This document shows, piece by piece, positions 13,791-24,412 of a DNA stretch of 64,000 bases; position 1 is the stretch's first letter; each line of letters opens with the position of its first letter. Position numbers and translations under genes: made by a program. The DNA is from Apostichopus japonicus (taxonomy: Eukaryota; Echinodermata; Holothuroidea; Aspidochirotida; Stichopodidae): the NCBI RefSeq assembly GCF_037975245.1, contig NC_092573.1, positions 9,078,501 to 9,142,500 of the forward strand, written 5' to 3'. A model generated the notes under the pieces. It had not been told where the DNA came from. It was given only the letters and a program-made list of their open reading frames with translations, and ran no database searches.

Positions 13791-16700
13791 AAAATACAGC
13801 AATACCTGTGTTTTCTATAAGTGAAGCTGGCATTGCCAATGTAGGAAAATACTCTGGACTTTGTTATTTTGTACAAAAATAATGTAAAGCATATGCTTAT
13901 GTTCAATGCCGAACTGTGTATTCTCCTATAATGCTCATTTCCCCCACCCCCCACCCCCACATCACCCATTATCAGACACGATTTGGATCTTTTCTGCCAA
14001 AAAATTGTAGCAGAAAGTGTACTCAGTGAATACCTAACTGTGTATTCTCGGATAATGCAAGTGAAGCTGGCATTGTCACTCTAGGAAACTACTTTGGACT
14101 TTGTTATTTTGTACAAAAATAATGGAAAGCATATATGCTTATGTTCAATACAGAACTGTGTATTTTCTATAATGCTCGTGTCCCCCACCCTCCTCCCCAA
14201 AGATAGTGGAATATGCTCAATGCAAAATTATAATCTCCAATAATGCCAATGCACAATGATGATGGAATGCATATAAGCTTAATGCATTACTGTATATTCT
14301 CCTATAATGATCGTGCCCCCACCTACGCACAATTAGATACACTTTTGGACTTTTTTTCCAAAAAAATTATATTCTCCAATAATGGTAGTGCAGCTGGCAT
14401 TGTCACTCTAGAAAAATACTTTGGAATTTTGTCATTTTGTACAAAGATGGTGGAGTATGCTCAATGCATAACTGTTTATTCTCCTATAATGCTCGTGCCC
14501 CCACCCACACACAATTAGATACACTTTTGGACTTTTTTTCTGAATTAAAATTATATTCTCCATTATTGCCAGTGCAGCTGGAATTGCCACTCTAGGAAAA
14601 TACTCTGGGACTTTGTCATTTGGTACAAAGATGGTGGAATATGCTCAATGCATAACTGTTTATTCTCCTATAATGATCGTGCCCCCACCTACGCACAATT
14701 AGATACACTTTTGGACTTTTTTTCCAAAAAAAATTATATTCTCCAATAATGGTAGTGCAGCTGGCATTGTCACTCTAGGAAAATACTTTGGAATTTTGTC
14801 ATTTTGTACAAAGATGGTGGAATATGCTCAATGCATTACTGTTTATTCTCCTATAATGCTCGTGCCCCTACCTACGCACAATTAGATACACTTTTGGACT
14901 TTTTTTCTGAATTAAAATTATATTCTCCATTATTGCCAGTGCAGCTGGTATTGCCACTCTAGGAAAATACTCTGGACTTTGTCATTTTGTACAAAGATGG
15001 TGGAATATGCTCAATGCATAACTGTTTATTCTCCTATAATGCTCGTGCCCCCACCTACACACAATCAGATACACTTTTGGACTTTATTTCTGAAGATTTT
15101 TTTATAATATCCAATATTGCCAATGCACAATGATGATGGAATGCAAATAAGCTTAATGCATTACTGTATATTCTCCTATAATGATCGTGCCCCCACCTAC
15201 GCACAATTAGATACACTTTTGGACTTTTTTTCCAAAAAAATTATATTCTCCAATAATGGTAGTGCAGCTGGCATTGTCACTCTAGGAAAATACTTTGGAA
15301 TTTTGTCATTTTGTACAAAGATGGTGGAATATGCTCAATGCATAACTGTTTATTCTCCTATAATGCTCGTGCCCCCACCTACGCACAATTAGATACACTT
15401 TTGGACTTTTTTTCTGAATTAAAATTATATTCTCCATTATTGCCAGTGCAGCTGGTATTGCCACTCTAGGAAAATACTCTGGGACTTTGTCATTTTGTAC
15501 AAAGATGGTGAAATATGCTCAATGCATAACTGTTTATTCTCCTATAATGCTCGTGCCCCCACCTACGCACAATTAGATACACTTTTGGACTTTTTTTCTG
15601 AATTAAAATTATATTCTCCATTATTGCCAGTGCAGCTGGTATTGCCACTCTAGGAAAATACTCTGGACTTTGTCATTTTGTACAAAGATGGTGGAATATG
15701 CTCAATGCATAACTGTTTATTCTCCTATAATGCTCGTGCCCCCACCTACACACAATCAGATACACTTTTGGACTTTATTTCTGAAGAAAAAAAAAATTAT
15801 AATATCCATTATTGCCAATGCACAATGATGATGGAATGCAAATAAGCTTAATGCATTACTGTATATTCTCCTATAATGATCGTGCCCCCACCTACGCACA
15901 ATTAGATACACTTTTGGACTTTTTTTCCAAAAAAATTACATTCTCCAATAATGGTAGTGCAGCTGGCATTGTCACTCTAGGAAAATACTTTGGAATTTTG
16001 TCATTTTGTACAAAGATGGTGGAATATGCTCAATGCATAACTGTTTATTCTCCTATAATGATCGTGCCCCACCTACGCACAATTAGATACACTTTTGGAC
16101 TTTTTTTCTGAATTAAAATTATATTCTCCATTATTGCCAGTGCAGCTGGTATTGCCACTCTAGGAAAATACTCTGGGACTTTGTCATTTTGTACAAAGAT
16201 GGTGGAATATGCTCAATGCATAACTGTTTATTCTCCTATAATGCTCGAGCCCCCACCCACACACAATCACATACACTTTTGGACTTTGTTTCTGAAAAAA
16301 ACTATATTCTCCAATAATGCCAATGCAGTTGGCATTGCCACTCTAGGAAAATACTCTGGACTTTATCATTTGTACAAAGATGGTGGAATATGCTCAATGC
16401 ATAACTGTATATTCTCCTATAATGCTCGTGCCCCCACCTACGCACAATTAGATACACTTTTGGACTTTTATTCTGAAAACAAAAAATCATATTCTCCAAT
16501 CATGCCATGCAGCTGGCATTGTCACTCTAGGAAAATACTTTGGAATTTTGTCATTTTGTACAAAGATGGTGGAATATGCTCAATGCATAACTGTTTATTC
16601 TCCTATAATGATCGTGCCCCCACCCACACACAATCAGATACAATTTTGGACTTTTTTTCCAAAAAAATTATATTCTCCAATAATGGTAGTGCAGCTGACA

Positions 16701-18345
16701 TTGTCACTCTAGGAAAATACTTTGGAATTTTGTCATTTTGTACAAAGATGGTGGAATATGCTCAATGCATAACTGTTTATTCTCCTATCATAAAGTTAGT
16801 GCCCCCACCTACACACAATCAGATACACTTTTGGACTTTATTTCTGAGAAAAAAAAAATTATAATCTCCAATAATGCCAATGCACAATGATGATGGAATG
16901 CATATGGAATGTATTACTGGATATTCTCCTATAATGATCGTGCCCCCACCCACACACAATCAGATACACTTTTGGACTTTGTTTCTGAAAAAATTATATT
17001 CTCCAATAATGCCAATGCAGCTAGCATTGCCACTCCAGGAAAATACTTTAGACTTTGTCATTTGTACAAAAATAATGGAAAGCGTATATGCTCTTGTTTA
17101 TGTTAAATAGTTTAGTTTAGAGACCCAAAGATGAAGAAGCCTGACATTAGCTTATTTGAGGCCATATATACGTGGTAGATCGTGGACGAACACCGGCTTA
17201 TTTCAAGCCTTCTCTTTACGATAAGTGTTCAAAGGATAACGAGGCAGGTGTGTGATTTTGCTCCCATTCCTGCTACCGGGACCGCCATTTAATGTCCCCG
17301 TCCTACGGACTACAGTGTATACCCCAGCATCTGACCACTGTCTCAAATACTGAGGTAGGCAAAGGCACCCCATTTGACATCAATGCAGTGCAGCCATGAC
17401 AAACAAAGTTGTTTCAAAACCAAATGCACAACTGTGTATTGTTCTATATAATGCTCATGACCCCCCCCCCACTCCCCACAACCTGCTATCAGATACAATG
17501 CTGGCCATTTTTTCCCTGCAAAAACAAAAGTGCAGCAGAAAGTGTACTCAGTGAATACCTAACTGTGTATTCTCTAATGATTTATCAATCTATCAGACAC
17601 ACTTCTGGACTTTTTTTCTGAACAAAAAATTGTAGCAGAAAGTGTACTCAGAATATGCACTCAGTATTCTCTAATAATGCCAGTGCAGCTGGCATTGCCA
17701 CTTTATGAAAATATGCTGGACTTTTGTCATTTTGTAAAAAGATGGTGGAATGTGTATATGCCTAATGCATTAAACTGTATATTCTCCTATAATGCTTGTG
17801 TTTTCTATAAGTGAAGCTGGCATAGCCAGTCTAGGTACATACTTCAGATTAGACACACTTTTGGACTTTTTTTCTGCAGCAAAAAATGGAACAGAAAGTG
17901 TACTCAGTAAAAAACCTTACTGTGTATTCTATAATAATGCCAGAGAAGCTGGCATTGCCAATCTAGGAAATTACTCTGGACTTTGTCATTTTGTACAAAT
18001 ATGGTGGAATGTGTATATGCTTAATGCATAACTGTATATTCTCTGTACTCAGTATTCTCTAATAATGCCAGTGCAGCTGGCATTGCCACTTTATGAAAAT
18101 ACGCTGGACTTTTGTCATTTTGTAATAATGCTTGTCCCCAATTTTGTATAATACTTGTCCCCAATGTCCCCGCCCCCCCCCCCCTCCACAAACTCTCAGA
18201 CACAATTCTGGACTATTTTCTCAACAGAAAAAATGTAGCAGAAAGATAGCAGATATTGTACTCAAAAAGTGTACTCAGTATTCTCTAATAAACCATTGCC
18301 ACTCTAGGAAAATACTTATACTTTGGCATCTACACAAAGCCAAAA
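13790..18345. repeat. Satellite II array, about 180-bp monomers with higher-order pattern
   Basis: Tandem monomers carry CAGCTGGCATTG, TTTTGTACAAAGATGGTGGA, TATTCTCCTATAATG and GATACACTTTTGGAC in fixed order at about 175-186 bp spacing. The core, 14,230-17,105, is highly similar between copies; the flanks (13,790-14,200 and 17,405-18,345) are more diverged. A variant monomer containing GCACAATGATGATGGAATGC recurs at about 14,243, 15,117, 15,812 and 16,874. These intervals are 874, 695 and 1,062 bp, close to 5, 4 and 6 monomers. Open frames up to 227 codons here are produced by the repeat and are not genes. Confidence 0.92.
17106..17405. other. Non-satellite insertion within satellite II
   Basis: About 300 bp with none of the satellite words interrupts the array. 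It runs from TTTAGTTTAGAGACCC to about CATGACAAACAAAGTTG and has higher GC than the monomers. No tRNA-like boxes, poly-A tail or clear flanking duplication is visible, so its class is unknown. Diverged satellite resumes immediately after it. Confidence 0.5.
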
Positions 18346-18363
18346 AATTAAAAAATGTCGCGT

Positions 18364-18569
18364 CTAAATGCTTGGCAGTTTTAATGATGACGAAATGTTT
18401 CTAATGCAATCCTTAATGTTTTTCCAGGTCCTTCCTGAAAAATTGGCTGGATAATTTTCCATGCATACTAAAATCTTATCCTTTCCAGGAATGGTCCCTC
18501 TCTTGATGTATTTCTTGAAGTGTTTAGTTAAAATATCCTTGTCTTCTTCTGGCCACTTTCTTGGAATGC
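18364..18569 (-). CDS. Terminal exon, SANT/Myb-like DNA-binding domain
   Basis: The acceptor TCTCTCTTTAAAAG precedes 18,569, and the reading frame is open for 67 codons to a TAG at 18,364-18,366. The product starts (G)IPRKWPEEDKDILTKHF and continues through KRGTIPGK, a lone cysteine, and GRTWKNIKDCIRN near the end. The pattern of W..EE...L..HF, a GxxPGK loop, and RTWKNIKD with a following aromatic or basic stretch resembles the C-terminal domain of animal multi-copy genes that also carry an LGH...Y block (from memory of the family). It probably binds DNA in the nucleus. The exon itself shows no lesion. Confidence 0.7.
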
Positions 18570-19589
18570 CTTTTAAAGAGAGAAATGCCAAAATACAGGA
18601 AAACTAAGTCACTTCATTTATCAATATAATTGTTATTTTCAAAATTAGACAGTGACTCAAAGTCGAAAATTTTTGTGGCATTGCAAAAAACATAAATGGA
18701 TAACTTCTATCAGTCATGCAACATACCAAAATAAATTCCTTGACTCTTTGAGATATTAATATTTTTATACTGTATACTCATCAATTTCAGAAGGTGGAAT
18801 TCATAGTTTATGACACATTCCTGTCAGAAACAACACATGAAGTGGCTAGGATGCATATGATAGACTATTCTCTTATCAAAGGACAAGATAACAATTTAAA
18901 CTTAACAAGGACATGTCTTAGTAAGTATGCAGTATCTATATAATACTTGAAGACAAGAAATATATCAATATTTAGGTAATAGAAGTTTGCAACTTTCTGC
19001 ATCCTTTTGTATGATTTTCACAACCTCATTGACCTCACAATGCCATAACGTCATACAAAAGAAGAAATCTAACTTCAAATGGTGAAATTAAAAGAAAAAA
19101 GTTAGAACTTTCAACATTGTCTCAAAGAAATTTTCTGAAAAAGAATTGCTGAATATCTTAGTTTGCTTTTTTGTGATTGATACATGTAGAAAACTTGATG
19201 GACATGTCACAAGGGTGGAAAATGGCGACAAAATGCAAAAAGCTGCTTAAAGTTTGCTACAAAGGAGCTAACCACTCTTCAAAAAGCAGGACATATATAG
19301 AAAAATAAATGTACTTAAAATAAGTTTGTATTCAATCGACTATCACCAACCATAGCAAATTTTATGCCTCAAGTTTAAGTATTTTGTTATGAAACTAGGC
19401 TTTGCTAGTGCTTCTCAATTTGTGTTTCCAAGATGAGCATTTGGAAAGTTAGTTAGTTATTCTCATTTTTTCTCCATCACCAGGTGAGAAAGAAATCCAT
19501 AAACATACAAAGTACGCAGACAGTCCATCTGTCTACTCAGTAGCCTTCATCACTCAATATACATCAAAGCCACAACTAACATTTCTTAC

Positions 19590-19682
19590 CGGAAGTGTTT
19601 TTTGGTTTCCTTTCTGTTTTTGAGGTACTTGGCTGAGCATCCTTAGCTCTATAACACATCTGTTCAGAATGTTCAGGAATTT
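19590..19682 (-). CDS. Internal exon, low-complexity linker
   Basis: This 93-nt exon is bounded by TCTGTTTTACAG on the acceptor side and CCG/GTAAGAAAT on the donor side. It joins in phase 1 on both sides. The translation in the joining frame is polar and charged (IPEHSEQMCYRAKDAQPSTS, then KTERKPKNTS), typical of a disordered linker between the recombinase-like segment and the terminal domain. Another frame of the same exon is also open, so frame choice relies on phase with its neighbours. Confidence 0.65.
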
Positions 19683-19811
19683 CTGTAAAACAGAAATAAA
19701 ATTATGCATTACATTTACAGCAGCACACATAAAACTAATACACATCAAAACTTTGATTCATTCAATGAAGTAGGTCTTTAGATCAAAGCCACAACAAGTG
19801 ACATTTCTCAC

Positions 19812-19883
19812 CTGAAGTCATTTTATCCATCTTTTCATTCTGCTCAATTGTTTCACCTTCCTCCTCCAAGACCTGAGTAAGTT
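19812..19883 (-). CDS. Internal exon, acidic linker
   Basis: A 72-nt exon between the acceptor TTTTTCCTCTACAG and the donor TCAG/GTGAGAAATG. In the joining frame it reads LTQVLEEEGETIEQNEKMDK and then MTS, an acidic stretch continuing the ...LDEISLDEIE end of the previous exon. Phase 1 on both sides matches the flanking exons, which is strong internal support that these exons belong together. Confidence 0.68.
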
Positions 19884-20561
19884 CTGTAGAGGAAAAAGTT
19901 TTTTCTATGAAATTAGCTCAGCAACCTACATAACACTCAGAAAGTAACATGATTTCTCATAAAATGTAAGGATTGTTTTATACAAGATTTGGAAGACCCT
20001 AACTAATGTTATAAGAGTTGTTAAGTATGTCATACTTAGTAGACTAATTGGTTCACTGCCCTCATTCTTTAAAATTTACCCAGCTTTCATATTAGCAAAC
20101 TTTGAATCCAGTAGTACATCAACAGTAATTGATCCAAACATAAATGTTAGGCAAACTTAAGATGCACTTATGAACATGCTTTTTTTTTTATATAGAAATT
20201 TTCCACACAAACAACAAATTCAACCCGCAGCTACCATCTATATTGCAGTTTAGTGACTTGAATCTAGAGAATGAAGGATATGTCTTTAAAAACTAATGAC
20301 CCAAGGTACAGACTAGTATCAGAAATACATTCTTAAATAGGTGGTGTCATCTTCAAAGATCTGTAGTACAAAATGCCCCAGCATTGTCAGCAGACTTTGC
20401 ATGATGTCACTTTTATTTCATTTTTTGTTTTGGTGCGTTTCATCTGCGAGTCAAAATCTACACATATACGATAGTTGTGCAGTAGTTCTGCTCTCCTACG
20501 TGCGGTGATTTATTTATACAGCCCAGCCATCTCATTGCAGTTTTAACTTCTGTAAACATAC

Positions 20562-20849
20562 CTATTTCGTCCAACGAGATCTCGTCTAAGGTCCTCCCAA
20601 CAAAATTTGAAGACTTGCCCGAGTCGACTGCCATGAGTAGTTTTGCTACTTTTGCCTTTTCTAGGGTGCTGTTGGAAGCCTATAATGTTGATGGTGAACA
20701 GCCATAGAATGGCCCAAGTGCTCAGCAAGCCATTGAGCTTGGTGCTCCCCCAGGGCAAACACTTGTACCTCACTTCAAAGCCTTCCTTATCGCACTTTAG
20801 TTCAACATGATGGAAGCAGTCCTGTTGTGGGGTGATCCTTTTATGAAAC
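20562..20849 (-). pseudogene. Exon with tyrosine-recombinase-like LGH...Y motif, frameshifted
   Basis: Strong splice borders: TCTCTTTTTGTGTAG at the 20,850 side and GAAATAG/GTATGT at the 20,561 side. From 20,774 one frame reads ...FALGEHQAQWLAEHLGHSMA and then VHHQHYRLPT. The LGH codons are at 20,709-20,717 and the tyrosine at 20,682-20,684, with exactly the histidine-to-tyrosine spacing of XerD-type LGH-x(8)-Y. Near 20,670 the sense shifts frame and continues STLEKAKVAKLLMAVDSG through GRTLDEISLDEI to the donor, in phase with the next exon. Upstream of 20,774 the conserved frame has stops (TGA at 20,775-20,777). A different frame is open across the whole exon, but its translation looks like noise. 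Confidence 0.65.
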
Positions 20850-21091
20850 TACACAAAAAGAGATAACATCACAAAACATATAACATCAAGAAAACACATG
20901 CAGTGACTTTGAAAGCAGTTAAAAGCAGAAGCAAAATGATGTTTTAGACATCCTAACCTGAAATAAACCTATACATACATCACCCGATACTGGCTCCATG
21001 TAGTTCCAAGTAGCTAGCTCATCTTTTAAGTGAGAAGTACTGAAATAATGTAAGAAATGCCACTTCAACTAAAATTACAGAAATGTCCAAT

Positions 21092-21701
21092 GGGCATTTC
21101 CATGAAAAAGTGGACATGGGCTCAAAATATAAAATCTGCAATCACATTTTGTCATTGGTTAAATGTTGTTGCAAACATATCCAAGTTTGTGGAATCAATA
21201 TGATACCTTCCTAAATATTGATTGAATTTTAGAAATTTGCATATGAAGTGAAAGGATGCTGTAATGCAAATTTTGTGCACAAATTATTAACAAATTTGTT
21301 TTTGTTCTCCTAAGAAATTAAATGGTAATACTCAACTGATTTGTACATTTATTGCTTACATAGTGCACTAACTTCAGATATCACTACCAACCTTTTGAAT
21401 ATATAATCAAAAATAATATATTTTTTGCTTTATTCAAACCTCTATGTACTGTAGCTGATGTAACATGAGTTATTGAAATTATTATTTTTTCCCCATACAT
21501 CAAATATGACACTATTAAAAATCTCATAATTGGATTTTGGTTTCTACTCATCATCTCAAATGTGAAACAAGTAAAGAAATGTTGTGCACCCCACTATGTT
21601 AAGTAGGGTAGGTGATGCAAATGGTAACGTGAGTTACCATGTTACGTGAGTTATCATACAGTATTATCATGCTTATAATGTCAGTGTAGTAGACAATTAT
21701 G
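21092..21701. repeat. Dispersed repeat W, copy 1
   Basis: About 600 bp nearly identical to 43,529-44,124 in the same orientation, from GGGCATTTCCATGAAAAAGT to AGACAATTATG. It contains the word GGTAACGTGAGTTACC at 21,623-21,638 and a variant at 21,641-21,654. It lies in what would be an intron of the minus-strand gene, or beside it if both belong to one element. Confidence 0.85.
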
Positions 21702-22140
21702 GAATAACAATTAGTTAAAAACCACTTGCGATTATCACTATTTTTTAGTTATCCCGTCTATAATCCATTAATAACATCTGGTAAATGTCAGTCTTTCCAT
21801 TTATGAAATAAATGAATGAAAAAATAATAATTGTAAAAATTCTTTCAATTTCTTCCACATGGTAGCCTAACACCTCACTAAGTCAATCGGGTAATCTAGC
21901 CTAACCATCTGTTTATTTGCTGAAATTGTGACACAGTTATAAGATATCTATGGAATACTTATATTATTGCTATTATCTTTGACCACATGGTAGCCTAACA
22001 CCACACTAAGTCAATGGGAAAATCTTGCATAACCATCGGTATGCAAAAAAAAATGTCACACTTTGCATAGGATTCGGGTAATAAGTTAGGAACCGGGTAG
22101 TATCACGACGGGTGGGTACCCGGATACCCCTTGCAAACAC
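21702..22140. mobile_element. Rearranged hAT-like remnant
   Basis: The right edge near 22,095-22,137 carries GGGTACCCGGATACCCC followed by TTGCAAACACTA. This is the reverse complement of the TAGTGTTT... start of the element at 51,374-51,877. TTAGTTAAAAACCACTTGC near 21,712 also matches 51,814-51,835. A block of about 55 bp (ACATGGTAGCCTAACACC...) is repeated at about 21,857 and 21,983. The pieces are out of order relative to the other copy, so this is a scrambled remnant. Confidence 0.5.
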
Positions 22141-22340
22141 TAGTTAATGTGCGTGTAAATGTCTTACAATTTAACCCTTTCGTATGCTAAAAGGAATTTT
22201 GATTTTGGTACATTAAGCTAGGCCAGATATAAGAAACGGGGGCTGCTAATGCTGTTAGACAGTGTTAGACATAGTAACCCATAACCATATAGATATTATA
22301 AAACTTACTGGTTTATATATTTACTTCGTTCCCCACTTAC

Positions 22341-22674
22341 CTGTCTCCCCACAACCTATGCACCGCATTCTACCGTGTCTAGAATGCCCTGGTAATCTTT
22401 TAACACTGTACACCCTCACTGGCCCAAATGGCCTTCCTTCATTTTTCTACCCACAAAGTGTCTCAATGTGTTTTTCGGAGTTAGAAAAATTTTCGCGAAA
22501 TTCGCCCGGATTACCTCGGATCAACATGAAATATTCCTCAATACTATCACAGGGCCTATTTAACCTCGCCACTTGCAATTTAACAAACTTTATCATTGAT
22601 GTCAATTGTTTTGGCCATTTCCTCCACTGTTCATTGGCTCTACTGTTGAATGATATGGAGCACTGCAGTGATTC
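22341..22674 (-). pseudogene. Putative upstream exon with in-frame TAG
   Basis: An acceptor-like TATTATGTAG precedes 22,674, and GAGACAG/GTAAGTGGGG gives a strong donor after 22,341. The frame is open for about 75 codons (…RANEQWRKWPKQLTSMIKF…CDSIEEYFMLIRGNPGEF…). It then meets TAG at 22,447-22,449 and continues open to the donor, ending with a CxxC (…MRCIGCGETGK). Composition and splice signals look coding; the plus-strand 141-codon frame over the same bases does not. Linkage to the downstream exons is inferred from the shared phase-1 junction. I do not recognise the domain. Confidence 0.4.
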
Positions 22675-23330
22675 CTACATAATATGAAACTGCAAATAAG
22701 TTAATAACAGTTACACTGTGTTACAAAGTGAACACAAGAAGTAATTTTATTAAAGCTTGAAACTGTTACATAAAAATTAGTAAGATTGAATTGTGTCAGC
22801 AACTTATTTTTTATTAACTGTTATGCGTGGACAAATTGTAACGTGAGTTACCGTGTCTTGCATCATTTTTATGCAACTGGACAATGATATAGGAATTTTT
22901 TGGCAACCTATATGTTTACTATAGTAGGTAAGGTATAACTACCAAATTTCACTTGTCTTAGAGTTCACTTAGTATGAGGACACTTTTTAAGTAAAATTTG
23001 TTTACCAGTTTTGGCGCTTTTAGATATGTACGTGAGTTACCGACTCAATTTTCCCTATACAATCTACATGAAGCAAATTTTTGATTTTTTTTTTTACTTA
23101 GGTATGCCGTCAGCATTGTGGTAACTACTATAGAAGAAGTAATGTTGTGTTAGTAAAATATATGGTACAAAGAGAAGACGAAAAACATCAGAAATTAATG
23201 TGAGTTACCGTGGAAATGCAAAACTTGACAAAAAATGTTAGTTTATGACTAACTCAAAAAACAAGTAAGATAAAACAACAAGAGCAGCAATATCTCAAAG
23301 ACAACGGTACTTAGCCGTGTGTTAAAGGTT
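22675..23330. repeat. Region with recurring GTGAGTTACC words
   Basis: GTAACGTGAGTTACC is at 22,838-22,852, GTACGTGAGTTACC at 23,028-23,041 and AATGTGAGTTACC at 23,197-23,209. These are the same words found in repeat W. The words are separated by AT-rich sequence with no gene. They may be subterminal binding sites of one element that also covers 21,092-21,701. Confidence 0.6.
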
Positions 23331-24412
23331 AATAACCACTGTGGTTTCTCAAGTTCTGTAATAGTAATATGCATGATACCAAGTTTAATATAACCATCAT
23401 GTAATGTACCTGTTAAAATCTAACTTAAATTTGCAGTTCTACAATTTGCATATTCACACATTTGACCCTGTGAGGCTGTGACCCCGTTAATAAATATGAT
23501 ATACAAGGAACCAAAACATTTAAGGTCTGATACAATGCTACCAGTGAAATAAACTTCTCTTCTTTAGACTGTACTGAGAGTTTCACATTTTAATCAGATA
23601 ACTTGACTATCTATAAAGCAGACTGTATGTGCTAATACCATGGAAGCGCTACAGTAATACAATGTACCTGGCAGTTAACAAACCTTTGAAGTCAAAACTA
23701 AAAGAAACCCCCCCCCAACATGACCCCCCAAAAAAGTAAATGGTTTATTCATAAAGTGCCCATTTGTTGTGAATAAAATGAGACTACTGGTCTAACCAGG
23801 GAGTTGTCCATAACAACTCCCTGGACAGAGCATGAATTTTCTCTATGCAGACTCTTTCCAAATGCATAAGCTTTATCACTGTGCAAATGGGTTACAGTAC
23901 ATGCTTGTAGTGATACCATATGCATTCCTCCTCTCTAGTGACTGTTCCCAGTAGCAAGACATATGATCCCATCCAGCTCTCACATAGGCCTATGGTCTTC
24001 TTGTAATGACTATACACAGTGAATTCATGAGAGTTCAATCTGGCTGTAAGGCATGTTTATAAATGAAATCTGATACATTCCTTTCGAAGTTGCAAAGAAA
24101 ACAAGTGCACTATTTCAATGGTTTCTTCCTTATAAGATGGGAGTATACTGTTGTCTACATAATAACTACCAAATGGGAAAATTTCCTGTTCATCCTAGAA
24201 TTGCCTTTCCCATGGATAGTTTGAATGCACCAAGTAACTTCACTGACACAAACTACTTGTAAGGCCTGTAATGATAAATATTTTCTGTAAGTTAAGTCCT
24301 ATTATGCATTTTATTGTAAAATAACCTCACAAGGAAACCAAATTGTCTTTTATTTCTTTGCAATGTCACACCTTCACATTGATGAAATTTTGAAATAACA
24401 ATTAAACCCAAA
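23331..24412. other. Unassigned sequence with one AGGGAGTTGT hairpin
   Basis: No gene is seen. A perfect hairpin lies at 23,796-23,824: CCAGGGAGTTGT, 5 bases, ACAACTCCCTGG. A single arm of the same word appears at about 37,401-37,413. C-rich runs lie near 23,708-23,735. The rest is AT-rich and unremarkable. Confidence 0.6.

Larger units (their letters stand above)
18364..22674 (-). pseudogene. Degenerate multi-exon gene, tyrosine-recombinase-like plus SANT-like C-terminus
   Basis: Five exon candidates lie in order on the minus strand: 22,341-22,674; 20,562-20,849; 19,812-19,883; 19,590-19,682; and 18,364-18,569. All four donors leave one base of a codon (phase 1). The three downstream exons have clean GT-AG borders, compatible phases and no stops until a terminal TAG. 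The 20.6-kb exon encodes HLGHSMAVHHQHY, matching the LGH-x(8)-Y spacing of tyrosine recombinases. The last exon encodes a basic tryptophan-containing domain of SANT/Myb style. Lesions are a frameshift near 20,670, stop codons upstream of 20,774 in the conserved frame, and a TAG at 22,447-22,449. A Crypton-like or domesticated mobile-element gene is my best reading. An assembly error could account for single lesions but hardly all of them. Confidence 0.6.

Noticed and set aside
16181-16864. 227-codon open frame, the longest in the window
   Set aside because: It spans about four satellite II monomers and its protein is the monomer repeated; other monomers have stops.
22262-22687. 141-codon plus-strand open frame
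   Set aside because: The opposite strand over the same bases has better splice borders and a more protein-like reading; this frame looks like its shadow.
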